Positions 12,416 to 24,060 of a DNA stretch of 64,000 bases are shown here, in pieces. The notes under the pieces are model-generated. The model was not told the origin of the DNA. It saw only the letters and a list, made by a program, of their open reading frames with translations, and searched no databases. The translations under genes were made by a program, and so were the position numbers. Source of the DNA: Pseudocercospora fijiensis CIRAD86 (taxonomy: Eukaryota; Ascomycota; Dothideomycetes; Mycosphaerellales; Mycosphaerellaceae); assembly GCF_000340215.1 (NCBI RefSeq), contig NW_006921535.1, positions 4,264,596-4,328,595 of the forward strand. The letters are read 5' to 3'. The stretch's first letter is position 1. Each line of letters opens with the position of its first letter.

Positions 12416-15400
12416 CGAGCCGTTAGAGTTGCGTTATATAACGAGTGTCTATATATACTAGCTTAACGCTAGTCGAGTACGACGGCTAAGTTATATAGTA
12501 CGGCCTATATACGAGTTAGAATAGGGCATTAGCGAAGGAAATAATATACTATACGTACGATAGGGAGGGTAAGGGGGTATATATATATAGAACAGGTATA
12601 TTAGTGCGAGTTAATAGTAAATGTTAAAGAAGGTAGTAATAAGGAAAGGTAACGACCTTAAATGCCTGCCTCGTAACCGGGTCGGTTAGCGAGTCGGGCC
12701 TAACTAGCTAATAAATCGACGAAGTAAGGCATCTAGCGCTTAAGTATATAATAGTTTAGTTACGCAACTAGTAACCGAAGTAATAAGGCTGCAGATAATC
12801 GTTATAGTATAAACCCCTATACGATAGACGGTTCTAGATATAGGACTAACAAGTCGTAGTAAATATAGTACTACGTAACAAGTAATCGAAAGTTAGTAAT
12901 ATAAATATAAGCCTATCTATAGCAGAGTTGCGACTGCGATCGCCGGCGCGAGACGCGAGTGCTTATAAGCTACGCAATGTAGCCAAATTGACCGATCTAT
13001 GTCCTTATAGTAATTAACAATTATTATACGATAGCGGGTAGACTAGACCCGCTATAGTACGAGGGTATAGGCTAGTAAGGCGGTTAGTCTTAGGACCCGA
13101 GAGTAGGGCATGTAGATAGTTCGAGCTAACGATTAAGATAGTATGTTTTCTATAGATACTACTAACTCTATCGGCGGCGAAAAGGCATGTATTTAGCTAT
13201 AACGAGTAGCAAACAAAGGTATAAAACGATCGAAATATTCTATAGATCGTATACTAGAGTAGTAGTCTAAGTAGGAGGCCGAATAAACGACCGTATATAA
13301 ATCTGCGGTAATATAATATACTAGGCGTAAGGTTAAGAAGCGAGATAATAGATAACGTAATTTGCCGAACCCGCTGCCGAAGTTAGTAATAGAGGATATA
13401 GAAGTTGCCTAGTAGGCTTAGTACCCGATTCGATACCGAATTAGGGCCCGAGTCGGCATTAGTAAACCCCGCGACTAGAGTAGTTCTAGTTTCTACTACT
13501 AACTAACGTCGACTTTCTACTACGCTATATATATAACTACCGCCTTCGAGAATGCTACGTACTTAACTACCTCGCGATTAATATTTAATAGGCGGTATTA
13601 CCCGCGGCCTTAGCCTATCGCCGTCGATATACTATACATTTTACGCTAGCGTCGAGAGGTCAATTTAGGAGTCTAGTTAGATTAGTAGCACGTTCCGATT
13701 ACTATTATTGCCGGAACGCCGAAGGACGCAAGGTTACCTATACGACCTAGTATTAATAGACGAGAAATACGAAGAAGAGTTCCCTAAGGTAGTAAAGTAG
13801 ATCCGTACGGTAGAGGGATAGACTACGTTTAGGTGCCTAGTATATAAGATTTGTTCTAATTATCGCCGATAGACGAGACGAAAAACAGTGCGCGTAACAA
13901 CGCGTAGAGTCGGCGATACTAGCGATTGCGCGGAAATTGCTATATCTACGAATACTAGACTAGCGATACTAGAAGGATCTAGAGCGGTGCCGCCGTACCG
14001 CGTACTAAATAATGTGTAGTAGAGCATAGTTATAGTGCAAGAGTAGAACGGGAAGGTAAAACCTATATATCGACTATATAAACTCGATTATCGCTAGCCT
14101 ATAGTTAGAGGCCGCGCGTTAGTAGGAGTCGATAATATAGACCTCGAACGATTAGTTAAGATGCTACGGGTAGATTATAGTTTCGAAGCCGGCGTCGACG
14201 CCTTATATTAAATAAGCGACTAATATAGACACGTTCGAATTAATAACGAGCGATAGTAGAGGGCTAGTCTATCCGATACATTAGGCAGAGGCCTATAGCT
14301 GCGATTTGCAATCTATAGGCAAATCAAGGAGGTAGAACGAGCGTAAATATAAACTTAGAAAAGCAAGATAAATAATTAATTTTACTAAGTCCGATATAGA
14401 AGTCCTACTCTAATAGTAATAGGCACTAATCTATTTATTAAACGGAAGGCAAGATGCCCCGACTACGATAAGCACTACGCTTTAATCTTAGACATATGCT
14501 AATATATAGTAAGCATATTACGTATAGTAGTCTTAAGCGCCGCGATCTCTTCCTTTATCTATTTAATCTCGGCCTATATTTAAGCACCCTAATCGCGCTA
14601 TAGCGATAGCGGACTCGGGGTAGCGCGATAGTTAAGGAAAGGCTAAATCGGCTACGACTAGCAGTCGTCGTACTAGGGTAGATTATATGCCTCTAGCTAA
14701 TCTAGTTAGAATTGCATCTATCGAGTATAGGGCCTCTACGGTATTATTAACCTCGAATTAGCTAAATACGCCGATAGAGATAGTTCTAACTAACCCGTAA
14801 TGCTGCGAGGCGGCTTCGAAGGTGTATATTCGACCTAGCGGATTAGCTAACGCCGATTGATTTACCGATAAAGAATATATATCTATATATACTATAGTAG
14901 CGACCGAGCGAGGAATAAATAGTCTAAATGCGCCGATTGCTTTAGTACAATATCGATAGTGTTGCTATATACCGTTAGTATAGACTGCAATAATTACCGC
15001 TAGACTAATAATAGCGCTAGATTAATAGTTCCCGAATCCGACTCGCGACCGAATCGGGCTAGCGTCGACAAGGTACGAAAATAGCGAACAGTCTATAGGC
15101 TACGATTATACTTTAGCGTTAGCGGGGCATATCCGATAGGACTAATAAGCGATTATAGACGGCGACTCGGGCAGTCTATATAGGAGTAGAAGATGAAACC
15201 GCAATTTAATACCCCCCTTTTCGTAGGATAAACAAGTACGAAGACGCGTATAGTCTAATATATACTACGTTAGATTCGCAACAATACTACTACTCGTTAT
15301 AGTATACTTAGGATAGGTCGCAACTACGAAGAAGATAAATATAGAACTAAGTCGTTATCTAACTCGATAGAGTCGGATAGGGATACTAGATTCGAAGAAG

Positions 15401-17500
15401 AAAACAGGGAGGATACTCGTTTATATATAGCGACTAGCATTAGATCGAAATTTATAAAGGTAACGTATACTAGAGTACGGTAATAGAGGACTAACGTAAC
15501 TAGTATAAGGGTAAGAATAGTAAAGATCCGGCAAGGCTAAAACAGAAGCACGGCGACGATAGGGCGGATTAGAGCGACGATATAAAGCTATTATAACGAC
15601 GTAAGAAGCGAGATAAAGGCTTAACGACTTCTAGTAAAGAACGTTTAAATCGAAAGAAGGGCTTACTCGAAGTAAGGGAGCAAATCTTATATAACGAGAC
15701 GCGTCGTAAACTATTCGCTATTACGTTAACTAGGGCCTGAGGATATAAGACGATGTTTCCTACTACCTAAACCCTAGTATAGGTAGACGAAACAATTAAG
15801 GAGATATATAGTAAAAACTACGATCGATTACTAGCTTTATGTATAATAGTGCTATAGCTAGGTAGCTATATACCGTCGAGAGACGTAGTCTAAGCAGTCG
15901 GTAGAGATCCCGATATAATAGCATCGAGACTAATATTAGAATAGTTGCGAGAAGCTATACGAAAGGAGCGAGGCTATATTAATACCTATATCCGATCGAC
16001 CTTAACAAACTAAGCACCGATCGTAATAACCGACACTCTAAAAAGGATAGTATACGCTAAGAGGATGCTCGACAACTAAATCTTTAAGTGCTACGACGAG
16101 AAACTAGTAAGACCCTCTCTAAAATAGTATAGTTACTAGATAATAGCTAACAGTCGATATATACTACGCGCTACCTTAGTAAGCTTATATACAAATGTCT
16201 AGCGGGTATGCTACTCCGGTAGGATCGGCGAGGCTAGAAGACATATATTAAACAGTACTACTATAAAGTTACCCCTTTTATAATATTGTCTACCGCTACG
16301 GTACTCGGTAGAATACTAACTAGATAGTCGATAGAGTCGCATTTAACTAAAGTTAGAGGTAAAGCGATCTAGCTAGCCCTAGATTATAAGTTAATATACT
16401 AGCCGTTCCTAGATCGGATAACTACGTAGAATGCGACGGATTAAGCTACTCGTAACCTTCGGTTATCGAAAGCGTAGAAGATATACGCACGGTATATAGG
16501 TAGAGTATAGGATACCCCTAAATTATTAACAAATAACTTCGAGAGCGTACGCAACGATATCGATACACTTATAGCAATCGACGTCGTTTTAGATTCCGAC
16601 GATAAAGGCGAATCGATCGAGCGCTATAGTAAGAGTAGTCTACGAGCGCCGTATTTCTCTTACCTGCTAATATAATCGACAGGTCCTAAAGCGTCTACCG
16701 GGCAACAATTAAGTAAACAACTCAAAGCCGGCGATAATGCGATAGATAGGTTAGCGGAGGCGGAGGCCCTATCTAAGAAAAACGATATTAGACTGCCTAT
16801 ACTATAGAGCAGTTTCTAAGCGACAGATTAGAAGCCGACGGAGGCTGCTAATCCGTTTGCTTTAGTACGGGGAGGTAACGGCATAAGTGCAACCGAGATA
16901 ATAGAATACAATAGAACCGAAGACAATTAATACTAAAGGTACAGATATACCGCGGTAATAGCAATAGGGAAGGATTACGCGCTAATTACTACAAGAATAG
17001 TAGGTATTCTAACTAGTCTTATATAATAGATAAGACTTCATTCGCGGCGGTAAGTAATCGCGTTAGGGATATATTAGGGCTAGAAGAGGGGGAGTAGATA
17101 TAGTAGGCGGATATAGAGGCGGACGGCGGCAAAGTTAAGGAGATAGCATTTAACGAGGAGACGTAGGATCGAAGAATTAGGAGATATATAGTAAAAGAGA
17201 AGAAGAAGTCGAAAGGAAACAAACGAAAGAAGGTAGAGGTATATCGCTTTAATATAGCCGTAGAGGACGAATAGAATACATTCTTGTTAACCGTAATAAA
17301 TAGATGCCCTATATAACATAACGAAATCTATTAATACTATATAAGTCGGTCGCTAAGTCGGTACTAACTTAGTGTACGTAGTAGACGTATACAAATGCTA
17401 GTAGTTACCCGAGTATACGTATAAACGTTAGATATTAGTAGAAGCAACAATCGTATAATATACAGATCCGATAGAAAATGTAATTCAAATGCTAGTACTA
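12416..17500 (+). pseudogene. Unrecognised RIP-degraded reading frames
   Basis: Several plus-strand segments read as protein once TAG/TAA are treated as former Trp/Gln: about 13850-14240, about 15600-16260 (containing VQVDETIKEIYSKNYDRLLA and EQLREAIRKERGYINTYI), and about 16500-17010 (containing DTLIAIDVVLDSDD and STGQQLSKQLKAGD). They may be exons of one or two large genes in an unknown transposon. I find no transposase, reverse transcriptase or helicase motif. No RNA gene or intact ORF is seen. Confidence 0.3.
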
Positions 17501-17590
17501 GTATATACGACGACTCGAGCCCGACTCGATATACGAGTCGGACGGTAAAGAATAAAATTCTTACTATAATTAGATTTGCTAGAATTTCTA

Positions 17591-17692
17591 GATCGCGACG
17601 ATCCTATTAGACAAGATCTTTAACGTGCGATCCTAAGGATCCTAAGGATCCTAAGGATCCTAAGCGATCCTATCGATAGGATCGTCGCGATC
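17591..17692. repeat. 17-bp inverted repeat flanking a 9-bp tandem array
   Basis: GATCGCGACGATCCTAT (17591-17607) is the exact reverse complement of 17676-17692. Between them lie four perfect copies of GATCCTAAG (17629-17664). The Copia remnant begins about 40 bp downstream. Confidence 0.85.
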
Positions 17693-17734
17693 GGTAAAAA
17701 AGTTTCTGTAACGGAGGTCCTTTAGCTAGTTATA

Positions 17735-18420
17735 ATTATACGTACCGATTGCACTTTCGAGATCGGCCGCGGCTCTAGGTTCCTTACTAATCCGACTACC
17801 GAGCACTATACTACCGTATTCCGGATCCTTAAGTATCTTATTAGTACTATAAATCGTAGCATTTAGTTCGACGGAAAGAATAACAAGTTAGACTTATACG
17901 GCTTCGCTAATGCTATATAGGCTAACGACCTTAATAATCGTCGCTCGATAGGTAGTTACCTATATACGGTTAGCAACTTACCTGTTTTTTAGAAAAGCGG
18001 ACTTTAGCCTCTCGTAATACTCTCCTTAATAGAGGCGGAATATGTTTAGCTAGCACTAGTAGTACGAGAAGGCATAGTACTAGCAAACCTGCTTACTAAC
18101 CTTAATATCTTTAAGAAGCCGGATAATAACAAGTTAGTGTTTCTAGTTACTATCTATAAAGACAATATCCCTACTATCGACATTACTAAGCGTACGAATA
18201 GTATTAATAGCTATACGAGGCATATCGACATACGGTATTACTTTACTCGAGAGCAGATTTAGAATAGCCGCATCGTTATTAACTAGATTAGCACCGACAA
18301 ATAGAAGGCTAATAGCCTTACTAAGGCACTCGATCGATACAAACACGAGGCCTTCGTATAACAACTTAACCTAGTTAACTACACTATTGCTATTAAGATA
18401 ACTAAGTAGTATAAAGTCTA
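17735..18420 (+). mobile_element. Ty1/Copia retrotransposon fragment, RNase H end of pol
   Basis: The plus frame reads FLTNPTTEHYTTVFRILKYL, then YGFANA...NDLNNRRSIGSYLY, then SLIEAEYVQLALVVREGIV, then RHIDIRYYFTREQI and KANSLTKAL. These are, in order, the reverse-transcriptase tail and the RNase H motifs of Copia elements (ADADWAGD..RRS, STxEAEY, KHIDxxxHFxRE, ADxLTK). TGG to TAG and CAT to TAT changes are frequent. Integrase and the main reverse transcriptase domain are missing, so this is a 3' fragment; I could not delimit an LTR. Confidence 0.85.
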
Positions 18421-18919
18421 GTATTAAGACGACCTCGGCGATTAGAGGAGTTTCTCGGCACCTTATTAGCTGCCGCTAGAAACACCGCTAATCGTACGCT
18501 CTGCCTTACTAATTATGCGATTGCGCAAGTAAGAGATCTACGGCGTACGCCTTATTACGACCTACGAATCCTAGATTCATCGTACGGATACCTAAGGAAA
18601 TAGTTAATTGTATATATATTTTATAGGGTATAGATACGCGGTATACGGGAGGCGTTTAGGGGGAGATAGGTAGCGGCCCTTATACGAACAATATACATCG
18701 ATATAGTTATTGTCGCTTGCAACAACGCTCGTTTAGGGAGTAACTTAATATATCTAGCCTACTAGCCGTACTAGCCGCAGCCTTAGGCTACGATTACGTA
18801 CCCGAGCGTTCTTAGCATCGCTACCTCTTCTTCGTAGAACCCGTAGAACCTCTAATCTACTAGTGTTCTTACATTGAGTTAAACGTTAAGCCCCTAAAAC
18901 ACTAGCGGCTATAGAGAGG
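18421..18919. other. RIP-degraded stretch between Copia and Gypsy remnants
   Basis: It may include the Copia 3' LTR (about 18430-18650) and upstream integrase sequence of the Gypsy element, but neither is clear. No gene is supported. Confidence 0.35.
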
Positions 18920-19485
18920 GTTTAAAGGATGCGAGAAATTTACACTAAGTTAGCTAACAAACTAGCAAAGGCCTAGGCCTATTAGAAGGCCTATTATAAC
19001 AAACACTATACCCTAATAACCTTTAAGCAAGGCGACATAGTTATACTTAGTACGAAGAACCTCCGTATCCGTAAATACCTCTCGCCTAATAGCAAAATAA
19101 GGCCTAAACTCGTACTAAGGTATATTAGCCCTTTCCGTATCCGAGAACCTAGGGGTACCTAGGCCTACTAACTATAGCTTCTACCTTATTACACTATCTA
19201 TAACACCTTCTATATATCCCTCCTTAAGCTATATTACCTACGCGAGGGGGACGAAGCCCCTACTAAATACGAAGATATACTAGCGGATAGTAAAGAGCTA
19301 TAGTCTATAGAACGTATCCTATAGCACTAGACTAGGAAAGGTAAGAAGGAGTACCTATTAAGATAGCAAGGCTATTTACCTAAATAGGACTCGTAGGAAG
19401 CTAAAGGTTCCTTTAAGGATATAACTAAGTTATTAGACGAATATTAGACTAGCGTAAAGAACAAGAAGAAGGCTAAGAGCTTATA
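18920..19485 (+). mobile_element. Ty3/Gypsy chromovirus: integrase C-terminus and chromodomain
   Basis: In the plus frame, about 18940-19230 gives a Gypsy integrase tail: KLANKLAKAQ, FKQGDIVILSTKNLR, SPFRIREP and HYT..NTFYISLLKLY, matching the GDxVxL, GPFxI and FHVSLLxPY blocks of this domain. About 19290-19420 follows with SIERILQH, KGKKEYLLRWQGY and EAKGSF, a chromodomain (normally VEAILDxRxRRGKxxYLVKWxGY...WE), which directs chromovirus integration to particular chromatin. TAG replaces Trp/Gln repeatedly. The upstream protease, reverse transcriptase and RNase H are absent here. Confidence 0.85.
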
Positions 19486-20898
19486 ATGCCGCTAATGTTA
19501 CTAAAAGAGACCTAGGATTAATACTACCCCTAGGGTAATATTCGCTAACTAATTAGAGACCGGCAAACTAGGACAATAAGACTACTTACTACTCTTCTAA
19601 GGACTCTACCTCTTAGTTATTTATTCTATAGGGCCTCGAAGCCTTAGCGATGCGCGCGCGCGTACGAATAATAGTAATAAAGATAGTGTCGCGCTACGAG
19701 CTAGTAGTGTATTAGTAGCCGATACAACTATATCGGTAATAGTGTTACAGAGTATATTGCTATTCGAAGGAGAAAGACGACGCGACTATATCGGTAACGG
19801 TATTGCTAATATTGTTATTAGTTAAAGAAGAAGATTAGAAGCGAGGTAAGGTTAGCGCTAAGACGGTTAGCGCCGCTATTATTAACGTTACTTACTATTA
19901 TCGTTACGCCTATAGATATAACCTTACCTATACTATACCGGCTAAGTTAAAAGAATAGCTATATTAAAGGTTTAATCAAAACTTTAAGGCTAAGACAAAA
20001 CACTAAGAGCCGCTTAAAAGATTAAGTAGCTTAATAGACTAACTGCCTAAGGGCAAAAACTATAGAGCTAAGTTAGCCGGGGTCGATCTTACGGACAATA
20101 GGTTACTCCTCGATCTTTCTAACCCTTTAAGCGAGGCGAACCTTAACTATTGCACTTGTAATAGCCTTTACCTATAGAAACTAGACAAACTGTGTTTTTT
20201 CCGAAAAGATAAGATAAGATTAACAATTAAAGGCTGCTAAACCTAACTAATTAGGGCTAGTAAAACTACGATAGTAAATAATAGTCCTCGTAATAATAAG
20301 AATAATAACCCTTAGAAGCGGACGAACCCTCGGAAGCGGACATTACTAGGTCTTTTAGAGTAGACGCAAAGAACTCGGAACGACATTACTTAGAGCGGAG
20401 GTAGTACTATAATACCTCGTACGTCTACCTATTATAGTAGGGAAGACGCGCTCGTATTATAATTAGTCGATAGTCCTTAGTTCTCGTAGTTATATATTAC
20501 TTTATTATATATAAAGATAGCGTAGTTAGAGTTAGACATTATGTTAGAAGGTAAGGTTTAATATAGTTATATAATTAGGTAGTTAAGTGTTTAATTTAGC
20601 GCGGCTAAGCAGCTTATTAGACTTGCTAAGTTAGTAGTAATAGAGGTCGAGATTGGAATATAGATAGGCTACGAGGGCGCGGCCTTTAGAAGGGAAGCGT
20701 ATATTAGGGCTAAAGAGGCTATACGTAACTAGTATATAATTAGGCCGAGTAAAGCTAGGGTCTTAGTGCCTTAGGCAGGGCTTAGCGCTTAGCGTTAGGC
20801 TAACTAGCCTGCCTTCCTCCTTCTCCTCCTAGTTCTCTATCGAATACTACTTATATCTACTACTATCCTATCTACCTACTAATATAACCCTTCTTACA
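19486..20898 (+). mobile_element. Chromovirus 3' region down to the LTR end
   Basis: This stretch follows the chromodomain and is matched, in reverse complement, by 62291-63740, so it belongs to the same element. One plus frame at about 19990-20330 reads RLSSLID..LPKGKNYRAKLAGVDL and CTCNSLYL..LCFFRKD, perhaps an extra small ORF. The end at 20897-20898 is CA after AACCCTTCTTA, and the other copy begins with the complementary T(G)TAAGAAGGGTTAT, so this is the outer LTR edge. The inner LTR border is not resolved. Confidence 0.7.
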
Positions 20899-21199
20899 TT
20901 TAATACTATACCGACCTAGATATCCGAATAGAACTAGAAGGTATAATTATATCGAGATTTACGTATAGCCTACTAAGAAAATACGATTTTGTATATAGCT
21001 AGTTTCCTTATAGATAGCGGGCGTAAAGTAACTAATAAAATATTAAACTACTATACTAGCGCGCCCGTTTACTAGTATAATACGGCGATAAAAGATCGGA
21101 AGTATCCGCGCTTACTAAGCGTAGATCTCGGGCGCACTTATAGGTAACAAAGGTCGGCTATATACTTAGCGCTAAGCCTCCTTGGCTTCTGCCTTATAT
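20899..21199. other. Short RIP-biased spacer, nothing recognised
   Basis: No open frame or repeat can be supported. It leads into the hairpin at 21200 and the RIP-free island. Confidence 0.5.
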
Positions 21200-21377
21200 A
21201 GTACGATTAAGCGAGATAGCGGACGGAAGTAATCCCCGTAAACGGCAGCTAGCTTGAAAGCGTTAGACGTAAACTTTTTAAAGGTACGGATAATTCCTTT
21301 AGGCAGTACGCTAGCTTTAACCAGTTAGATCCCGTTTTCAGGGATCACCGCCGTCCGCCATCTCGCTTAATCGTACT
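21200..21377. repeat. Foldback/MITE-like inverted repeat at the RIP boundary
   Basis: AGTACGATTAAGCGAGAT (21200-21217) and the following 20 bp pair with 21341-21377. The left arm has A where the right arm predicts G in two TG contexts (TpG to TpA), while the right arm keeps the unmutated bases. The arms are about 37 bp. It sits exactly where sequence character changes from RIP-biased to normal and just upstream of the hydrolase gene, so it may have inserted in that gene's 5' flank. Confidence 0.8.
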
Positions 21378-21529
21378 GTACGAAACCCCGGATACAGGCG
21401 CAGCCAGCTTGCAGACATCATGTTGCTTCATCCGGAGCCGGAGCTGTGGCTTGGACGCCCTTCCATTCATCCTATATATTCTTCATCAATATTCTACTCT
21501 TCTGCGGGATCAGTAGCGCCCCCTTCGAG

Positions 21530-23201
21530 ATGCCCAAACGTCGCATTTTAATCCTTGGCGACTCCATCACTCACGGTGGAGAAGGAGATTATACTTGGAG
21601 ATACAGGCTGTGGGAATGGTTTCAGCAGTATCACATCCAGGCGGACTTTGTGGGACCATATACTGGAGTGAATCGTCGTGACGAGCCTGTACCACCTCAG
21701 CCTCCACGCTTGCCTGAGGAACCTGAACTACCGCCTAAAGACCGAATCCCTTGGGGTTACAATGCCAACGTCTCGCACCACTTCGACAGCAGTCATTTCG
21801 CTACATGGGGCTACCAAGCAAAGCAAGCAACAAGTGTCATTGGTGACGCCGTTCGGCAATCCAATGCGACTATGCTACTGTCACTTGTGGGCTTCAACGA
21901 TCTTGGCTGGTTCGTGGATGATGCGAGCGGCACCATGAAAAGTATTGAGACCATACTTCATGAATGCCGCGCGGCAAATCCCACTATGGAGTTTGTATTC
22001 GGGAATGTCGTTCATAGAAGCAAGATGGATGGAAGACAAGACCTCATTGACAATACTAATCGGGTCAATAAGCTCCTCAAGACCGCTACTTCGAACTGGA
22101 ACTGCAGCAAGTCTCCTGTCTCCTATGCTGATGTTGCCTCTTTGTACGAATGCGGACCTGAATACGGGGACAAATGCCCTGCAGCATATGATGGCCTTCG
22201 TAGGTGTTTTCGATCCTGGAGAAATGGAACATCGCTGACCAGCAGATCCGAATGCTCGGGGAGAGTATCAGATTGCCAGAGCTTTTTCGAAAGCTTTGCA
22301 CAAAGACTTCGCTCTTGGAGAACAACCGTTAGAAATGCCGACGCGGATACCTGCCAGAGACCTCCGGACGCCGTCACACATTACTGTCGAAGGTGCTCCG
22401 ATGGGCCTAGCTGTGAGTTGGAGCCATGTCTTCGGCGCAGAATACGATTATCGTCGGAGAGAGAAAGGCCAGTCAGAGTGGTCCGAACAACAGATCGCCA
22501 CCAACCGCGTCGACTTGACCGACACACACGCGGGAACAGAATATGAAATCCAAATTAGATCCCGTCACGGCTACGAACATGGTGCCTGGTCAGCCAGCTG
22601 TAGCGCAGTAGCGACACGAGATACTGCTCCACCTCCGCGGAACATCAAGGTGTTTCCGGCGATCTCGTCTTTTTCTATATCGTGGGATCCTCCTGCAGGG
22701 AATTGGAACATCGAGCGCTACGAGATCCTGTGGGCTGACCAAGACGTTCAAGGGTTTCCAAGCAATCAAGGCGCTCGAGGCAATGCGACCGTTGTGCGTG
22801 GCCTCACAAATGGTCACCGCATTCAAGCTGGCATGAGGACGTGGACGCAGTCTTCAAGTGGTCTTTATGGGGGTGGTGATTACGCGTTTGCGCGACCTCT
22901 CCGGCTAGGTGCTGGCTCTCCGCAAAGACCGAATCGTCTCGATGCTCGCAACGTGGACAACAGGACGATTGACCTCTCCTGGCAAGGGAGTGACTCTGAT
23001 GCTGGCTACTTGATCTATCTGAGGAATGTTAGTGAAGCGAGTGATGTAGCCACGACGAATGGTCAAGTTGTTGCGGACACCAGCAAGACAGTATCGGTGA
23101 TGTTTGGCAAGATTTGGGACTTTGAGATATCTGTCAGCGCCGTCAATGGAGAGGAGGAATCGCAGAGGAGCGCGGGTATTGTGCCTGAGAAAGCCGCGTG
23201 A
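21530..23201 (+). CDS. SGNH/GDSL-family hydrolase with fibronectin-III-like repeats
   Basis: Join 21530-22199 and 22246-23201, 541 codons from the first in-frame ATG. The N-terminal domain has block I GDSITHGG (catalytic Ser) right after the start, block III GFNDLGW (oxyanion Asn) and, made by splicing, block V DGLHPN (catalytic Asp/His), so the Ser-Asp-His set is complete. From about residue 250 to the end there are roughly three fibronectin-III-like units (SISWDPP and DLSWQGS strands are typical). The family hydrolyses esters, often of polysaccharides or lipids; the substrate is unknown. Upstream in the same frame (21446-21529) a hydrophobic stretch YIFFINILLFCGISSA looks like a signal peptide but has only a GTG, no ATG, before it, so the true start may be in an unseen upstream exon or was lost when the nearby hairpin inserted. 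Codon use and CpA/TpG content are normal, unlike everything around it. Confidence 0.88.
22200..22245 (+). other. 46-bp intron of the SGNH hydrolase gene
   Basis: The intron runs from GTAGGTG to GACCAGCAG. Removing it joins GGCCTTC to ATCCGAATG, giving DGL-H-PN, the block V histidine, and moves the frame into the 318-codon 3' exon. A GCTGAC near the 3' end could be the branch site. Confidence 0.85.
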
Positions 23202-23498
23202 GGTTGCAGGGGAGCTGCTTCCATCAGCCGTGTGATGAACACCCGGGCATCGTAGACTGGCGGAGCATAGACTTCTCCTCTTCTCGCTTTACTGTAAAAT
23301 AGTAATGAACTCTGCCTTGTTGCCGTATGGTCGCATACTTGCGCAATGCTCGCCTCTTGGGTCAATCGGGTGGCAGTGATCGTGGCCACGCAAGTTCCTC
23401 TTTGCACCGTTGAATTTTGCACTGAAGGTTTCGCGGTGGCCTATGTCGTCGCTGTAGAAACGCGATTTCTCGGCTTCTCTGCAACGCTGCCTCCCTCC

Positions 23499-23540
23499 CT
23501 CCTCCTCCTCCTCCTCCTCCTCCTCCTCCTCCTCCTCCTC
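23499..23540. repeat. (CCT)14 microsatellite
   Basis: Fourteen perfect CCT triplets, preceded by CTCCCTCC. On the minus strand it reads as a poly-Glu run in one frame. Confidence 0.95.
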
Positions 23541-23541
23541 A

Positions 23542-23847
23542 TCACAACACAGACTTTTGATATACGCCATGCCACTCATTGCAGCCTGATAAGCACTTTC
23601 CGCCTCGGATAGAAACGGCATCGGGCCTCACAGCGGCAACGTTCTGGCCGCAAGTGCAGGGCCGAGGGGCATTGCGCTGGCAGCGCTGCCATTGAGCGCG
23701 CACGGATTCGACATCCTCGTCATCGGGCTGGAACGACGCACACCGCACGAAGTTGGCTCCGGCACAGACACAGCAGACGACTGTCGCCCAGCAGAGTGGG
23801 ACGGGCGTCCGTCTCTCGGAGTCCGGAGCTGTTTCAAAATTTCTCAT
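23542..23847 (-). CDS. Hypothetical cysteine-rich small ORF, doubtful
   Basis: A 101-codon frame from ATG with nine cysteines, including CWATVVCCVCAG and CTCGQN. It lies in the RIP-free island, so the openness is not a RIP artefact. There is no clear signal peptide and I do not recognise it. The overlapping opposite frame 23692-23997 is also open, so one or both may be chance. It could also be part of the hydrolase 3' flank. Confidence 0.2.
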   Translation of the reverse strand: MRNFETAPDSERRTPVPLCWATVVCCVCAGANFVRCASFQPDDEDVESVRAQWQRCQRNAPRPCTCGQNVAAVRPDAVSIRGGKCLSGCNEWHGVYQKSVL

Positions 23848-24060
23848 ACATGTTTCACGAGCACGAGTCGTGAGTCCGGAAAGGGAGCGTCACGAGCGTG
23901 GAGAGATGTAATGGTGGCTCAAAAGACGCCGAGCTGCCTCGAGGATTCCCCGAGCCCCAGCTACCCGCCCGAGCCCCAGCATAACCCGAGATTATGAGAT
24001 CGGCTGTTCTATACAAAATCGCGTGTAGAAGCGATAATCGCGTCGCTGCAGGCCCCTCCG

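Larger units (their letters stand above)
23202..24060. other. RIP-free 3' flank of the hydrolase gene
   Basis: The 3' untranslated region presumably lies just after 23201. CpA and TpG are common throughout, and the change back to RIP-biased sequence occurs at about 24060. It holds a CCT microsatellite and a low-confidence cysteine-rich frame described separately. Confidence 0.6.

Noticed and set aside
17019..17222. Minus-strand frame with a hydrophobic start (MFPFDFFFSF)
   Set aside because: The complementary plus frame is Lys/Arg/Glu-rich coding-like sequence; the hydrophobic run is its shadow.
18143..18364. 73-codon minus-strand frame
   Set aside because: Opposite strand of the Copia RNase H frame, which has clear motifs.
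22086..22377. Two minus-strand frames over the hydrolase gene
   Set aside because: Shadows of the SGNH exons, which have catalytic motifs and a consistent splice site.
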